From Psychrobacillus vulpis (GTDB lineage Bacteria > Bacillota > Bacilli > Bacillales_A > Planococcaceae), in contig NZ_VDGI01000004.1 in assembly GCF_006861825.1 (NCBI RefSeq), positions 62,294 to 126,293 of the forward strand: a DNA stretch of 64,000 nt. The letters are read 5' to 3'. The translations under genes were made by a program, and so were the position numbers. Positions 8,271 to 17,303 of this stretch are shown here, piece by piece (positions within the stretch are counted from its first letter, which is position 1; each line of letters opens with the position of its first letter). The notes beneath the pieces were generated by a model, which saw nothing but the letters and a program-made list of their open reading frames with translations, did no database searches and was not told the origin of the DNA.

Positions 8271-9473
8271 TCAATCCACCTTGTTATTTGTAAGCTCATA
8301 CTGATTTTCAGAAATAGGCTCATATTTATTATAACGCTTTTTGAATAAAGTATAAAAATGAGAAACAATCACTTTTAATATTGCATACCCTGGAATCCCT
8401 AAAATTACTCCTGGTACACCAAACAATGATCCGGACGTAATTAATACAAAAATAATCGTAATTGGATGAACATGAAGTGATTTACCCATAATTTGTGGAG
8501 AGATAAATTTTCCTTCAACTAATTGTACGATTGTCCATACCACTGCAAGCTTAATCAACATAAAAGGTGAGGTAACAAGTGCAATTATGGCCGCTGGAGT
8601 TATGGCAATTACAGGTCCTAAATATGGGACGACACTTGTTACCATTGCAATAACTCCTAATAATAATGCGTATTCCATCCCGATAATTGTAAAACCAATA
8701 TAGATCATAAAGCCAATGCACATGGAAACTAAAATTTGCCCTTGGATGTACGAACTGATTTGTTTATCAATATCTTTGAATACGGAGTGTAAATCTTCCC
8801 TCATACGTGGAGGAAAAATTTTCATTACAAATCGAGGTAATTTTTCTCCATCTTTTAATAAATAAAAAAGAATAAATGGAACTGTTACAATAGCTAGTAC
8901 AAAGCTAGTCAACACGCCTACTACCGAAGATATTCCAGTAGCAATTTCAGTAAGAGTGCTTTGAAGGAATTTTCCTATATCTTCTGGTATTCGCTCAATA
9001 ATTGTATCCACTTTACTTTCAATTTGAAGGTAGTAATCTGTTAAAAAAGATGTTCTCAAAAAATGGTCAAATGAGTTAAGAAGTTGTATAAAATAACCAG
9101 GAAACTCTTCCACTAATTTAATAGACTGCGATCTCAAAAAAGGAAATACTAAAAATACTAATAATGTGATTAGTCCTATTAATGCAAGGAAGATGATTAA
9201 TATTCCCCACACTCTAGGTAATTTTATTCGCTCTAATAATCGTAGCAACGGTCGTAATAAGTAATATGAAATGACTGCTAAAATAATTGGTAAAATCACA
9301 TTACCTAAAAATACTGTTAAAGGAACAAAAATAAATGAAATATCATCATAAATCATAATAATTAGCCCAATTAACATTACCATTACTAGTGTGAAAACTG
9401 TATTACGTCCACCTAAAAACTTTATGTAACGTGTAGAAAAAAAAGAAGGTTTCTCAGGCTCCACTAATATCAT
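8271..9473 (-). CDS. AI-2E family (UPF0118) membrane transporter/permease
   Basis: A 400-residue polytopic membrane protein with paired hydrophobic helices at the N-terminus (about 25-70), a soluble segment near 110-190, and further helices including 'FVLAIVTVPFILFYLLKDG' and 'GYAILKVIVSHFYTLFKKR' at the end, the layout of the AI-2E/PerM family. Members are linked to autoinducer-2 or ion export, but most substrates are unknown. I start at ATG 9471-9473 behind GGAAAGG rather than at an in-frame ATG 17 codons upstream that lacks an SD. It is followed directly by the 131-residue gene. Confidence 0.85.
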   Translation of the reverse strand: MILVEPEKPSFFSTRYIKFLGGRNTVFTLVMVMLIGLIIMIYDDISFIFVPLTVFLGNVILPIILAVISYYLLRPLLRLLERIKLPRVWGILIIFLALIGLITLLVFLVFPFLRSQSIKLVEEFPGYFIQLLNSFDHFLRTSFLTDYYLQIESKVDTIIERIPEDIGKFLQSTLTEIATGISSVVGVLTSFVLAIVTVPFILFYLLKDGEKLPRFVMKIFPPRMREDLHSVFKDIDKQISSYIQGQILVSMCIGFMIYIGFTIIGMEYALLLGVIAMVTSVVPYLGPVIAITPAAIIALVTSPFMLIKLAVVWTIVQLVEGKFISPQIMGKSLHVHPITIIFVLITSGSLFGVPGVILGIPGYAILKVIVSHFYTLFKKRYNKYEPISENQYELTNNKVD

Positions 9474-9534
9474 ACTTCCTTTCCTATTTAATCTTATTTT
9501 ACGAAGGTATATAAAGATTAGCAACGCATACGTA

Positions 9535-10479
9535 TTACTTTTTTTCTAAAAAGTCAGTAATTGCTGATTTATTTTTTTCTACATTAATTTCAATAACAGA
9601 TCCAGCATGAGAATAGTTTTTAAATGAGTATGTCCCTTCCACTGGAATTGTCAATTTTTCGATTTCTACTTTACCACTTGTTATAGCATCTAAAATGCGT
9701 TTCGCTTTGTCAGTTTTAGAATAATCTGTTTCAATATATCCTTCAGCTGCTCCAACAAATTTAGGGATATTTGATAAATTATCTATGGAAAGCACTTCAT
9801 TTTTTAATGCTTCTAATACGATTTGCTGTCTAGAAACTCGTCCAAAGTCTCCCTCTGCATCCGAACGAAATCTTGCATAGCCTAGTAATTCTTTTCCAGT
9901 TAAATCATGCTGCCCTTTTTTTAGAGAAACACCGATTTTCTCAGACATATCTTTTTCTACATTTATAGGCACACCATCAGGAGCAATTATATCCACTAAT
10001 GATTCAAAGCTACTAAAATCGATAAGTGCATAATGATGAATAGGAATATCAAACATTTTTTGAATTGTATCTGTTACAAGTTGCACACCATCTAAATAGT
10101 AAGCAGTATTTAATTTGTATGATTTATATCCTGGGATATCTGCATATATATCTCGCATTAAAGATACAATTTTGACATCATTATTTTTTTTATCCCAAGA
10201 AACAATCATCATCGTATCTGTTCGAGCTTTGTCCTCTCCACGTGAATCTACTCCTAGAACTAATATATTTTCTCTTTCATCTGAAGATAATTTATCTCCA
10301 GTAAATTCATGCTTCTTTTGTGGTTCCCCACTTGCTAATTTATATCCTATTGAATATTGAATGACCGAATAAATCCCTCCGATTAATACAACTAAAATAA
10401 GTAGAAATACAAATACTCTTCCTACTCTCAATTTTCTTTTTCGCTTTCTTCTAGTTGGCTCTTGTTGGATTTCATCCAT
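9535..10479 (-). CDS. LytR-CpsA-Psr (LCP) family cell-wall glycopolymer ligase
   Basis: 314 residues: a very basic cytoplasmic start ('RRKRKRKLRVGR'), one membrane helix (about 20-43), then an extracellular LCP domain. Visible LCP motifs are 'NILVLGVDSRGEDKARTDT', 'SLMRDIYADIPGY' and 'YARFRSDAEGDFGRVSRQQ', which hold the Arg/Asp residues binding the polyprenyl-pyrophosphate. B. subtilis homologues TagT/U/V attach teichoic acids to peptidoglycan; the same role is expected here. It is divergently oriented from msrA at 10597. Confidence 0.92.
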   Translation of the reverse strand: MDEIQQEPTRRKRKRKLRVGRVFVFLLILVVLIGGIYSVIQYSIGYKLASGEPQKKHEFTGDKLSSDERENILVLGVDSRGEDKARTDTMMIVSWDKKNNDVKIVSLMRDIYADIPGYKSYKLNTAYYLDGVQLVTDTIQKMFDIPIHHYALIDFSSFESLVDIIAPDGVPINVEKDMSEKIGVSLKKGQHDLTGKELLGYARFRSDAEGDFGRVSRQQIVLEALKNEVLSIDNLSNIPKFVGAAEGYIETDYSKTDKAKRILDAITSGKVEIEKLTIPVEGTYSFKNYSHAGSVIEINVEKNKSAITDFLEKK

Positions 10480-10540
10480 CTCAAAATCTCCCCTTCATAT
10501 TATTATAATAACGTATTTTCTCCCGATTAGTTTCAGTTTT

Positions 10541-10569
10541 TTGTGCTTCTTTAGGAGTAATGATAAAAT
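10541..10569 (+). promoter_or_regulatory. SigA-type promoter of msrA (first copy)
   Basis: TTGTGC (10541-10546), a 17-bp spacer and TAAAAT (10564-10569), followed by a GGGGGG ribosome-binding site and a TTG start. Confidence 0.6.
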
Positions 10570-10596
10570 AGTTTTACAGATTTAGGGGGGATAATT

Positions 10597-11115
10597 TTGA
10601 TAGAAAAAGCAACTTTTGCTGGTGGCTGTTTTTGGTGTATGGTAAAGCCATTCGATTCATGGGAAGGTATACATAAAGTCACTTCAGGATATATGGGCGG
10701 TCATTTAGAAAATCCAACATATGAGGATGTAAAAAAAGGGACGTCAGGTCATCTGGAAGTAGTAGAAATTCAATTTGACCCAAATATTTTTTCCTATAAA
10801 CAATTACTAGAAATTTTTTGGCAACAAATTGACCCAACAGATGCAAGGGGACAGTTTCAAGACCGTGGGGAAAGCTACACTTCTGCAATCTTCGTCCATT
10901 CCGATGAACAAAAACAACAAGCAGAAAAATCAAAAGAACTACTAGCAGCTAGTGGTAAATTTTCCAAACCAATTGTTACTCCAATTAGAGAAGCAAAGAC
11001 TTTTTATGAAGCTGAAGATTATCATCAAGATTTTTATAAGAAGGATCCAAAACATTACAAAGAAGATAGGGCTCAATCAGGGCGTGATGAATTTATCGGA
11101 AAAAATTGGAAATAA
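10597..11115 (+). CDS. msrA: Peptide methionine-S-sulfoxide reductase MsrA
   Basis: Reduces methionine-S-sulfoxide in proteins. The 172 residues start with the catalytic motif 'GGCFWC', followed by '[15 protein letters not shown]', '[12 protein letters not shown]' and '[13 protein letters not shown]', all typical of MsrA. The start is TTG 10597-10599, 6 nt after a GGGGGG box. A second msrA lies at 58398-58928, next to msrB; the two proteins are clearly paralogous but not recent duplicates. A standalone copy next to an arsenic region could relate to oxidative stress, but that is inference. Confidence 0.95.
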   Translation: MIEKATFAGGCFWCMVKPFDSWEGIHKVTSGYMGGHLENPTYEDVKKGTSGHLEVVEIQFDPNIFSYKQLLEIFWQQIDPTDARGQFQDRGESYTSAIFVHSDEQKQQAEKSKELLAASGKFSKPIVTPIREAKTFYEAEDYHQDFYKKDPKHYKEDRAQSGRDEFIGKNWK

Positions 11116-11116
11116 T

Positions 11117-11146
11117 AAAAAGCTAGCATTCTTGCTAGCTCTTTTA
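11117..11146 (+). terminator. Intrinsic terminator of msrA
   Basis: AAAAGCTAGC...GCTAGCTCTTTT stem-loop right after the stop codon, followed by a U-rich stretch. Confidence 0.75.
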
Positions 11147-11199
11147 TTATTTTCCAATGACAAAGAAGTGTTTTTTTTTAAAAATAGATTAAGTTTTCC

Positions 11200-11372
11200 G
11201 AAGCTTACCGTTCACTTTCCGCGGTCGAGCGTCAAGCCGCTTGGGCCAACATGATGTTGGTCTTGAAGGCGTTGCATCAGGACTAGGCACACTTAGCCTT
11301 CCTTCCATTAACATACTCCTACAGGGTCTCGTCTGACTCGCTTTTCCCGCAGGAGTTGATCGGACGCTTCTC
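11200..11372. repeat. GC-rich palindromic repeat element
   Basis: The gap 11147-11621 holds this element and no gene. It reads CTTTCCGCGG...GGGTCTCGTCTGACTCGC...TTCCCGCAGGAGT, the same family as at 675-1205. Its arms are again locus-specific and roughly complementary (GAAGCTTACCGTTCACT near 11200-11216 against AGTTGATCGGACGCTTC near 11356-11372). An internal hairpin, GGGCCAACATGATGTTGGTC, sits near 11245. Confidence 0.6.
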
Positions 11373-11621
11373 CAAACTAATAACTATTTATCCATTCATT
11401 TTTATTATTCAAAATAAGATTAATCTTGAATTGATGGAATATGGTGAAAAGAAACTGAAAATATAAGCGGACCAATTAGAAATTACTACAATAGGACAAC
11501 TTCTTCTACAAGACCAGTTCGTAACTTGGGCTATGAATGATTTCGACTTCATTTATTCAATGCTCTTTGGATGTCTTAGTATTAATCTTTTTGCCTTGTT
11601 TAAGTTAAGAAGCTTATTATT

Positions 11622-11819
11622 TTAGGTTTTTAAATCTTCAATGGCCCGAATAAAATTGTTGTAACTCTCTATTCCGTATATCTCTTTACTCTCCTTAAAG
11701 AAGCTTTTTTGCATGAAGATTTTTGCAGATTCTAGAGAATAAGATCTTGCTTTCATAACAAGTCTTAGGTAGGAAATAAAATATTCTTTAGATAAATTAG
11801 CCCCATTATTTACAATCAT
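11622..11819 (-). CDS. Small protein of unknown function, downstream of the flavoprotein gene
   Basis: 65 residues, charged and helical ('FISYLRLVMKARSYSLESAK'), no signal peptide and no family I recognise. Its SD (AAGGGTGA) sits in the 12-bp gap after the flavoprotein stop codon, so the two are almost certainly co-transcribed. Position suggests a role in the MarR-controlled arsenical cluster, but nothing in the sequence states what it does. Confidence 0.6.
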   Translation of the reverse strand: MIVNNGANLSKEYFISYLRLVMKARSYSLESAKIFMQKSFFKESKEIYGIESYNNFIRAIEDLKT

Positions 11820-11831
11820 ATTGCTTCACCC

Positions 11832-13211
11832 TTAACATTTAGATGCTTCCGTTCCGCAGCATGATTTCGAAGAATTTTGTGGAGTTAAATTAATGCTACA
11901 TACACCAGTTTCAGGTAGATCGAGTTCTACCTTTTTAGCTGATTCAAAGTCACCGGAAAGATGGGCCACAATAGACCTAACTTGTTCATATCCAGTGGCC
12001 ATTAAGAATGTTGGAGCTCGACCATAACTTTTCATTCCAACTATATAGAAATCTTTTTCAGACTGTCTTAATACCTCTTCACCATGAGGTCGAACTGTTC
12101 CGCAGCTGTGAAGGTTTGGATCAATCAAAGGAGCAAGAGCCTTAACGCTTTCCGTAGCAGTATCTATACTGAGCCTGATTTCTCTTATAAATGAGAAATC
12201 AGGACGGCTTCCTGTATTAGCAATGATTTCATCAACAGGAGAAAGTGTTATTTCACTACCGTCGGATTCCCCAGTAATTCCTATTCCATCATTCGTCTTA
12301 CTTAATTGATGAATAAGAAAAGGAGTATAGACTTTTACTTGACCAGCATCAACTAATTGATGTATACGGCTACCTAATTCACCTCTTGCTTCAAGGGCGT
12401 CTTTGTCTTCTCCACCGTACGCATCTTCTACATTTTCCTTTCTCATTATCCAAGTAATTTCCACTTCATCATTTAACTTTGATAATTCTAAAATTGTGTT
12501 AATGGCTGAATGACCGCCACCAACAACTGCCACTCGTTTGCCTTTGTATCTTTCTTTATGCTCGCCCTTAATATCAGGAATTCCATAATATATGTGTTGT
12601 TTTAATTCTCTTTCTTCTTTTGTCCAAATACTATCAGCATTAATAGGATTTGAATTTGACCAGGTTCCCGCAGCATCTATTACAGCCCTTGCTTCTATTC
12701 TTTTTGATATCCCATTTTGTTCAATGTATAAAACAAAGGGTGAATTGTCACGATTAGCAGTTTTCATTTTATCTAAACCTTTTTTACTTATGGAAACAAC
12801 TCTTGTATTCAGTGATAAAAAAGGTTTTATCTCTGGTAAATTTGCTAAAGGAATCAAATACTCGTTAACTAATTCACTTCCTAAAGGAAGTTTATCTAAA
12901 ATAGGTGGATTCCAACCGTGATTTACTAGAGTTTTTTTAGCTATCTTATCGATATTGTATTGCCATGGTGAAAATAACCGCACATGTCCCCAGTTTAGAA
13001 TATTACTTCCAACACTATCACCTGACTCGAGTAGTATAAAACGTTCTCCAATATTAGCTAGATGGGCAGCTGCTGCTAAACCTATAGGACCAGCACCTAT
13101 AATCGCTATTGGTAATTCCTTGTTTGAAGATTTTACTACATCTGAATTTATTTGTGCTGCAGGCACGCAGCATCCACCAGTGTATACTTGTTTCAGTTCA
13201 ATATTATTCAT
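11832..13211 (-). CDS. FAD/NAD(P)-dependent oxidoreductase with cysteine-rich termini
   Basis: 459 residues with two Rossmann motifs: FAD-binding 'IGAGPIGLAAAAHL' (about residue 40) and NAD(P)-binding 'VAVVGGGHSAINTILEL' (about 225). This places it among flavin-dependent monooxygenase/thioredoxin-reductase-like enzymes. Unusual are a vicinal Cys14-Cys15 in 'GGCCVPA' and a C-terminal cluster 'SCCGTEASKC', which look like soft-metal or arsenical ligands. A GGAGGT box 6 nt before ATG 13209-13211 fixes the start. It lies downstream of marR and has its own promoter carrying the shared palindrome. Substrate unknown; oxidation or reduction of an (organo)arsenical is my inference from context. Confidence 0.85.
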   Translation of the reverse strand: MNNIELKQVYTGGCCVPAAQINSDVVKSSNKELPIAIIGAGPIGLAAAAHLANIGERFILLESGDSVGSNILNWGHVRLFSPWQYNIDKIAKKTLVNHGWNPPILDKLPLGSELVNEYLIPLANLPEIKPFLSLNTRVVSISKKGLDKMKTANRDNSPFVLYIEQNGISKRIEARAVIDAAGTWSNSNPINADSIWTKEERELKQHIYYGIPDIKGEHKERYKGKRVAVVGGGHSAINTILELSKLNDEVEITWIMRKENVEDAYGGEDKDALEARGELGSRIHQLVDAGQVKVYTPFLIHQLSKTNDGIGITGESDGSEITLSPVDEIIANTGSRPDFSFIREIRLSIDTATESVKALAPLIDPNLHSCGTVRPHGEEVLRQSEKDFYIVGMKSYGRAPTFLMATGYEQVRSIVAHLSGDFESAKKVELDLPETGVCSINLTPQNSSKSCCGTEASKC

Positions 13212-13242
13212 CTTCTTACCTCCATGAAATTTTAGTTGAATT

Positions 13243-13278
13243 ATCATATAAATTGTTCTTATTAATTGCATTTTGCAA
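13243..13278 (-). promoter_or_regulatory. Promoter and MarR-type operator of the flavoprotein gene
   Basis: The palindrome TTGCA-TTT-TGCAA (13266-13278) overlaps a -35-like TGCAAT; after a 16-bp spacer comes TATGAT (13243-13248). The same TTGCA-N3-TGCAA palindrome overlaps the marR/arsN1 promoters, so this is probably the MarR binding site. Confidence 0.6.
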
Positions 13279-13314
13279 GTAATATTCATTTTTTTAAGCA
13301 AGACTTAATCTTGC

Positions 13315-13761
13315 TTAAAGTAGAGGTGTACAGCAAACGCTTGATTTGGACATAGCTTGATTTAATAATTTAATAGAACGAATAACTGTTTCTTTTTCAA
13401 ATTCGTTCATATGAGAGAATACTTCCTCTAAATAAGCATTCATCGATTCATCAATGGTTGTAGCGACAAACTTACCTTGTACTGTAAGAGATAAAATATA
13501 TACCCTTTTGTCTGTTGAGGAAGGTGTTTTCTTTACTAATTCCATTTTAATGAGTGTCTGGATTTGTCTGCTAAAAGTCGTTATATCCATTGCTATCGCT
13601 TCTGCAATTTGTTGCATGGATGGTGATGTTTGTTTATCTATTTCATAAAGAATGTGACTTTGTACGGATGTTATATCCACAGCTCCAATTGAACAACAAT
13701 TTTTATTAAGAAGTCCAAACCTACGAGTAAGTACTTGGAATAGTTCACGTTTGTTTTCCAT
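13315..13761 (-). CDS. MarR-family regulator with vicinal cysteine pairs
   Basis: A 148-residue winged-helix regulator: recognition region 'SMQQIAEAIAMDITTFSRQI' and wing 'KTPSSTDKRVYILSLT' are typical of MarR. It has Cys22-Cys23 ('NKNCCSIG') near the N-terminus and Cys143-Cys144 ('SSVCCTPLL') at the C-terminus, which could meet across the dimer and bind a trivalent arsenical or another thiophilic ligand. It is divergent from arsN1 and upstream of the flavoprotein; a shared palindrome sits in the -35 of all three promoters, which suggests autoregulated derepression. Ligand identity is inferred. Confidence 0.85.
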   Translation of the reverse strand: MENKRELFQVLTRRFGLLNKNCCSIGAVDITSVQSHILYEIDKQTSPSMQQIAEAIAMDITTFSRQIQTLIKMELVKKTPSSTDKRVYILSLTVQGKFVATTIDESMNAYLEEVFSHMNEFEKETVIRSIKLLNQAMSKSSVCCTPLL

Positions 13762-13773
13762 GTTTTCACCTCT

Positions 13774-13825
13774 TATATAATGTATACATCATTTACTTGC
13801 AATGTGCAACAAATAACTATAAAAT
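13774..13825. promoter_or_regulatory. Divergent marR/arsN1 promoters sharing one operator
   Basis: Palindrome TTGCA-ATG-TGCAA at 13797-13809. Rightward: TTGCAA (13797-13802), 17 bp, TAAAAT (13820-13825) for arsN1. Leftward: the complementary TTGCAA (same six positions read on the minus strand), 17 bp, TATATA (13774-13779) for marR. One bound regulator would cover both -35 elements. Confidence 0.65.
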
Positions 13826-13864
13826 TTCATTAAATACTTTTTATTTATATTGGGGGAATCAGAG

Positions 13865-14365
13865 ATGAATTTTATGATTCGAAATGCTACAAAAGATGAT
13901 TGGGATGAAATTAAATATATTTATGAAGCTGGGATTTCCACTGGAGTAGCTACATTTGAAATCATAGCACCCTCCACATATGAAGAATGGATCTTAAAAG
14001 CTCATCCTAAATGTACTCTAATTGCACTTGACGAAAATAAAATATTTGGTTGGTGCAAAATTACACCTATATCTGATCGTTTGGCTTATGCAGGTGTTGG
14101 CGAAGTTAGTGTCTATGTCCATCCTAAATCACAAGGGAAAGGAATCGGTAGTCTACTCTTGAAAAATTTGATTACTATATCTGAAGAGCAAGGTTTCTGG
14201 ACTTTACAGGCTTCAATTTTTAGGGAAAATAATAGCAGTATTTATTTGCATAAGAAAAATGGTTTTAGAGAAGTAGGGATACGAGAAAAAATAGGGAAAT
14301 TAAATGGTAATTGGAGGGATAATGTTTTGTTAGAAAGAAGAAGCTGTTTAATTGGATTAGAATAA
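13865..14365 (+). CDS. arsN1: GNAT acetyltransferase, ArsN1-type (arsinothricin resistance)
   Basis: A 166-residue GNAT protein. 'GISTGVATFE', 'ISDRLAYAGVGEVSVYV', 'GFWTLQASIFREN' and 'IGKLNGNWRDNVLLERRS' match the ArsN1 branch of the phosphinothricin-acetyltransferase group; the acetyl-CoA loop is 'PKSQGKGIGSLLL'. ArsN1 N-acetylates the antibiotic arsinothricin, and some relatives accept phosphinothricin. ATG 13865-13867 lies 8 nt after GGGGG; an upstream TTG and a downstream ATG (13874) are alternatives. It is divergent from the cysteine-paired MarR and near arsR-arsB-arsC, which supports an arsenical role. Confidence 0.85.
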   Translation: MNFMIRNATKDDWDEIKYIYEAGISTGVATFEIIAPSTYEEWILKAHPKCTLIALDENKIFGWCKITPISDRLAYAGVGEVSVYVHPKSQGKGIGSLLLKNLITISEEQGFWTLQASIFRENNSSIYLHKKNGFREVGIREKIGKLNGNWRDNVLLERRSCLIGLE

Positions 14366-14410
14366 GATTCTTAATGTAATTCAAAATTTTAAGGGTATTA
14401 ATGCAAAATA

Positions 14411-14437
14411 ATAGCCACTCAGTTGAGTGGCTTTCTA
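14411..14437 (+). terminator. Intrinsic terminator of arsN1
   Basis: AGCCACTCA/TGAGTGGCT stem with a very short loop, followed by TTTCT. The rest of the 14366-14572 gap shows nothing else. Confidence 0.65.
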
Positions 14438-14572
14438 CAATTATTAAGAATTGTTTTCTGCAGGAAAAAGCGGTTCTGTTAAGTTTAACAAGTAAGCATA
14501 TACTTTCTTTATCAAGCTAAGAATTTTCACAAGTGAAGTCTATATGTAAGTAATTTACCCGGCTTTGATAAT

Positions 14573-14902
14573 TTATCTAGATGTTTCTAGAAATTCAATA
14601 TTAACCAATTCTTCTGTTTCTGTTGTATACTCAATTCTTACAAATACACCGAATTCGTTGTCCCCTTCTTTTAACCATAGCTTAAACTTTTCAATTGTTG
14701 AATCCTCTTTAGATTCACTTCCTTCATGCAGGTAGTCAATAATTTTCGCATTGGGATATTTTAATTGTGTCTCTTTTACTGCAAGCTGTCCCCACTTTGC
14801 ATATGCTGGTATTTGTTGTTGTGAATGAACAATAGTTGGATTATATGTTGCTATAGTATTAACAATTGTAAAAATTCCAAGTGCAATAAATGTTTTTCTC
14901 AT
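14573..14902 (-). CDS. DUF3889 family secreted protein (YqzG/YhdC-like)
   Basis: 109 residues with a cleavable signal peptide (hydrophobic 'FIALGIFTIVNTIATY' region) and the family signature 'YAKWGQLAVKETQLKYPNAK' followed by 'IIDYLHEG'. Such proteins are small exported proteins of Bacillus with no known activity. It lies between arsN1 and arsC but is unlikely to be part of the arsenic cluster by function. Confidence 0.75.
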   Translation of the reverse strand: MRKTFIALGIFTIVNTIATYNPTIVHSQQQIPAYAKWGQLAVKETQLKYPNAKIIDYLHEGSESKEDSTIEKFKLWLKEGDNEFGVFVRIEYTTETEELVNIEFLETSR

Positions 14903-15062
14903 AGTTAATCACATCTCCTTTTCAATAGGATGAGTAATTTGCTTAAAATCATTCTACGTAATTAACATAAGTAGAAGTCCAATAACATGTAAAGAGTTTA
15001 TTTAGACGAACAGGTACTTCACTTGAAGAAGGCCACTATAATTAATAAATTTTTATTACAAG

Positions 15063-15104
15063 AAAAAAATCCATTTTGATCAATCTTTTTTCAAAATGGA
15101 TTTT
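15063..15104 (-). terminator. Intrinsic terminator of the arsR-arsB-arsC operon
   Basis: AAAATCCATTTTGA at 15066-15079 pairs with 15091-15104; a U-run follows on the minus strand. It lies 70 bp after the arsC stop codon. The remaining gap up to 14903 shows no gene. Confidence 0.75.
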
Positions 15105-15175
15105 CTAATTATGGTAATATCGGTTTCAAGAAGTTCACAAATCCCTATTGAACAACTTAAGAACAGATTAATGCA

Positions 15176-15595
15176 TTACTTTCCCGTTTCAGCAAAATGC
15201 TTAATTCTTTCTCGAATTTCATCACGAACTCGTTGGAAGGTAGCCCATTTCTCTTCATCAGTACCTTGTGCTTTTGCAGGGTCGTCAAAGCCCCAATGAT
15301 CGCGTTTCACATGAGGTGGTGTCATTGGACATTTATCCGCAGCATCTCCGCAAAGTGTAACTACAAAATCCGCATTATTTAACGTTTCCATATCAATAAT
15401 ATCTGAAGTCTGATTAGAAATATCAATTCCAGCCTCATTCATTGATTTAACAGCATTAGGGTTTAAGCCATGTGCTTCAATTCCTGCACTTAGTACTTCC
15501 CACTCATTGCCTAGATATTTTTTTCCCCAAGCTTCTGCCATTTGGCTTCTGCACGAATTTCCCGTACATAAAAAGTAAATAGATTTTTTTTCCAT
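15176..15595 (-). CDS. arsC: Thioredoxin-coupled arsenate reductase ArsC
   Basis: Reduces arsenate to arsenite for export. The 139-residue protein has the low-molecular-weight phosphatase loop 'CTGNSCR' (nucleophile Cys10) and the redox pair in '[12 protein letters not shown]' (Cys82 and Cys89 in the family's numbering), so it is the Staphylococcus/Bacillus type that needs thioredoxin, not glutaredoxin. It is the last gene of arsR-arsB-arsC, 14 bp after arsB. Confidence 0.97.
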   Translation of the reverse strand: MEKKSIYFLCTGNSCRSQMAEAWGKKYLGNEWEVLSAGIEAHGLNPNAVKSMNEAGIDISNQTSDIIDMETLNNADFVVTLCGDAADKCPMTPPHVKRDHWGFDDPAKAQGTDEEKWATFQRVRDEIRERIKHFAETGK

Positions 15596-15609
15596 GATTT
15601 CAGTCTCCT

Positions 15610-16905
15610 TTAGGAAATTAATAATGAAATATATAGTCCAAATAATGTAAGGAATAGAATTGGAATTGTGAGGACAATACCAGTTTTAAAGTAAGTTCCC
15701 CATGAAATTTTTACTCCCTTTTGCGATAAAACATGGAGCCAAACTAACGTAGCAAGTGAACCGATTGGAGTGATTTTTGGTCCTAGATCAGATCCAATGA
15801 CATTGGCATAAATAAGCGCTTCACGAATAGTTCCAGAAGTGTTTGTTTCTGCAATTGCTAATGCATCGATCATTACAGTTGGCAAGTTATTCATAATGGA
15901 CGAAAGGAATGCTGCAATGAATCCCATCGACATCGTAGCTACGAATAATCCTTTTTCTGCAGCTACTTCGATTACTCCAGCTAATACATTCGTCAGTCCT
16001 GCATTTCCTAGTCCGTATACGACTACATACATACCAATTGAGAAAAATACAATATTCCATGGAGCCCCTTTAATAATAGTTCTTGTGTCAACAGCTTTAC
16101 TTCTTCTTGCCATTAGAATAAAGAATATCGCTATAATTCCAGCCACTATTGAAACCGGTAATTTTATGAATTCACTAGTAAAGTAACCAACAAGTAACAT
16201 GGCAAGAATATACCATGAAAGATGGAACATTTTTAAATCTTTAATTACTTCTTGTGGTTCTCTTATTTTAGTTAAATCATATGTCCTTGGAATGCTTTTT
16301 CTAAAATAGAATAATAAAACGATGATAGTTGCAATCAGTGAGAATATGTTAGGGATTATCATTCGTGAAGCATATTCTACAAAACCGATATTAAAGAAGT
16401 CCGCTGATACAATGTTAACAAGATTACTCACTACAAATGGGAGTGAAGTTGTATCTGCAATAAACCCGCTCGCCATTATAAATGGAAAGATCATTGTTTC
16501 TTTGAAATTCAAATTACGAACCATTGCCAATACTATCGGTGTTAAAATTAATGCAGCCCCATCATTAGCAAAAAATGCTGCAACAATTGCACCTAATACA
16601 CTTACATAAACAAACATTTTATAACCATTGCTTTTGGCTGCCCGTGCCATATGCAAAGCAGCCCATTCAAATAATCCGATCTCATCTAAAATTAAAGAAA
16701 TAAGGATAATAGCAATAAAGGATAAAGTCGCGTTCCAAGTTATGTCTACTACTTCTATGACATCACTAAACTCGACAACTCCTACTAATAGCGCAATAAC
16801 CGCCCCTCCACATGCAGACCAACCGATGTTTAAACCTTTAGGCTGCCATATAACGAAAATAAGCGTTACTAAGAAAATAATTGATGCTAAAATTACTGAT
16901 AACAT
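15610..16905 (-). CDS. arsB: Arsenite efflux permease ArsB
   Basis: 431 residues with about 12 membrane helices throughout; family patterns include '[14 protein letters not shown]', '[18 protein letters not shown]' and '[19 protein letters not shown]'. The length and motifs match ArsB of the ion-transporter superfamily, not Acr3. It expels arsenite (and antimonite) using the membrane potential; no arsA ATPase is nearby. GGAGG in the tail of arsR is 8 nt from ATG 16903-16905, which makes translation coupled to arsR. Confidence 0.96.
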   Translation of the reverse strand: MLSVILASIIFLVTLIFVIWQPKGLNIGWSACGGAVIALLVGVVEFSDVIEVVDITWNATLSFIAIILISLILDEIGLFEWAALHMARAAKSNGYKMFVYVSVLGAIVAAFFANDGAALILTPIVLAMVRNLNFKETMIFPFIMASGFIADTTSLPFVVSNLVNIVSADFFNIGFVEYASRMIIPNIFSLIATIIVLLFYFRKSIPRTYDLTKIREPQEVIKDLKMFHLSWYILAMLLVGYFTSEFIKLPVSIVAGIIAIFFILMARRSKAVDTRTIIKGAPWNIVFFSIGMYVVVYGLGNAGLTNVLAGVIEVAAEKGLFVATMSMGFIAAFLSSIMNNLPTVMIDALAIAETNTSGTIREALIYANVIGSDLGPKITPIGSLATLVWLHVLSQKGVKISWGTYFKTGIVLTIPILFLTLFGLYISLLIS

Positions 16906-16919
16906 AAAACTAACCTCCA

Positions 16920-17264
16920 TTAATCACATGAGATACGTAATCCCTGCACTTCTAATTCTTCAAGTTTAAAATCTTGGTTCGGAAGATGATGAATCAAGCT
17001 CTGGACGAATGGAAAATCATCACTTTCTCTATTCAATGAATAAATAATCCATTGACCTTTTCTTGTTTCTCTAACCAATCCAGCATCTTTTAACTTCCGT
17101 ACGTGTTGACTAATAGCAGGCTGACTTACTTTAAATATTGCAACAAATTCACAAACACAATAATCATGTGTATCCAGCATTTTAAGCATTGTAAGTCTTG
17201 TTTTATCACCCAACAGTTTTAATATTACTGCAGCTTTTTCAATTTCAATCGCTGATGAATTCAT
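16920..17264 (-). CDS. arsR: Arsenical-responsive repressor ArsR
   Basis: A 114-residue winged-helix repressor. The metal site lies in '[12 protein letters not shown]' (the ELCVCDL motif of ArsR), followed by the recognition helix '[18 protein letters not shown]' and wing '[13 protein letters not shown]'. Arsenite binding to the CxC pair releases it from DNA. First gene of the arsR-arsB-arsC operon, behind its own SigA-type promoter. Confidence 0.96.
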   Translation of the reverse strand: MNSSAIEIEKAAVILKLLGDKTRLTMLKMLDTHDYCVCEFVAIFKVSQPAISQHVRKLKDAGLVRETRKGQWIIYSLNRESDDFPFVQSLIHHLPNQDFKLEELEVQGLRISCD

Positions 17265-17303
17265 AAAATCGCCTCCCTAATAAGCATATAACGATTAACT
17301 TAT

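Noticed and set aside
13293-13319. Intrinsic terminator of marR
   Set aside because: A good hairpin (TTAAGCAAGA and complement), but on the minus strand it is followed by A residues, not U, so it is not a convincing terminator.
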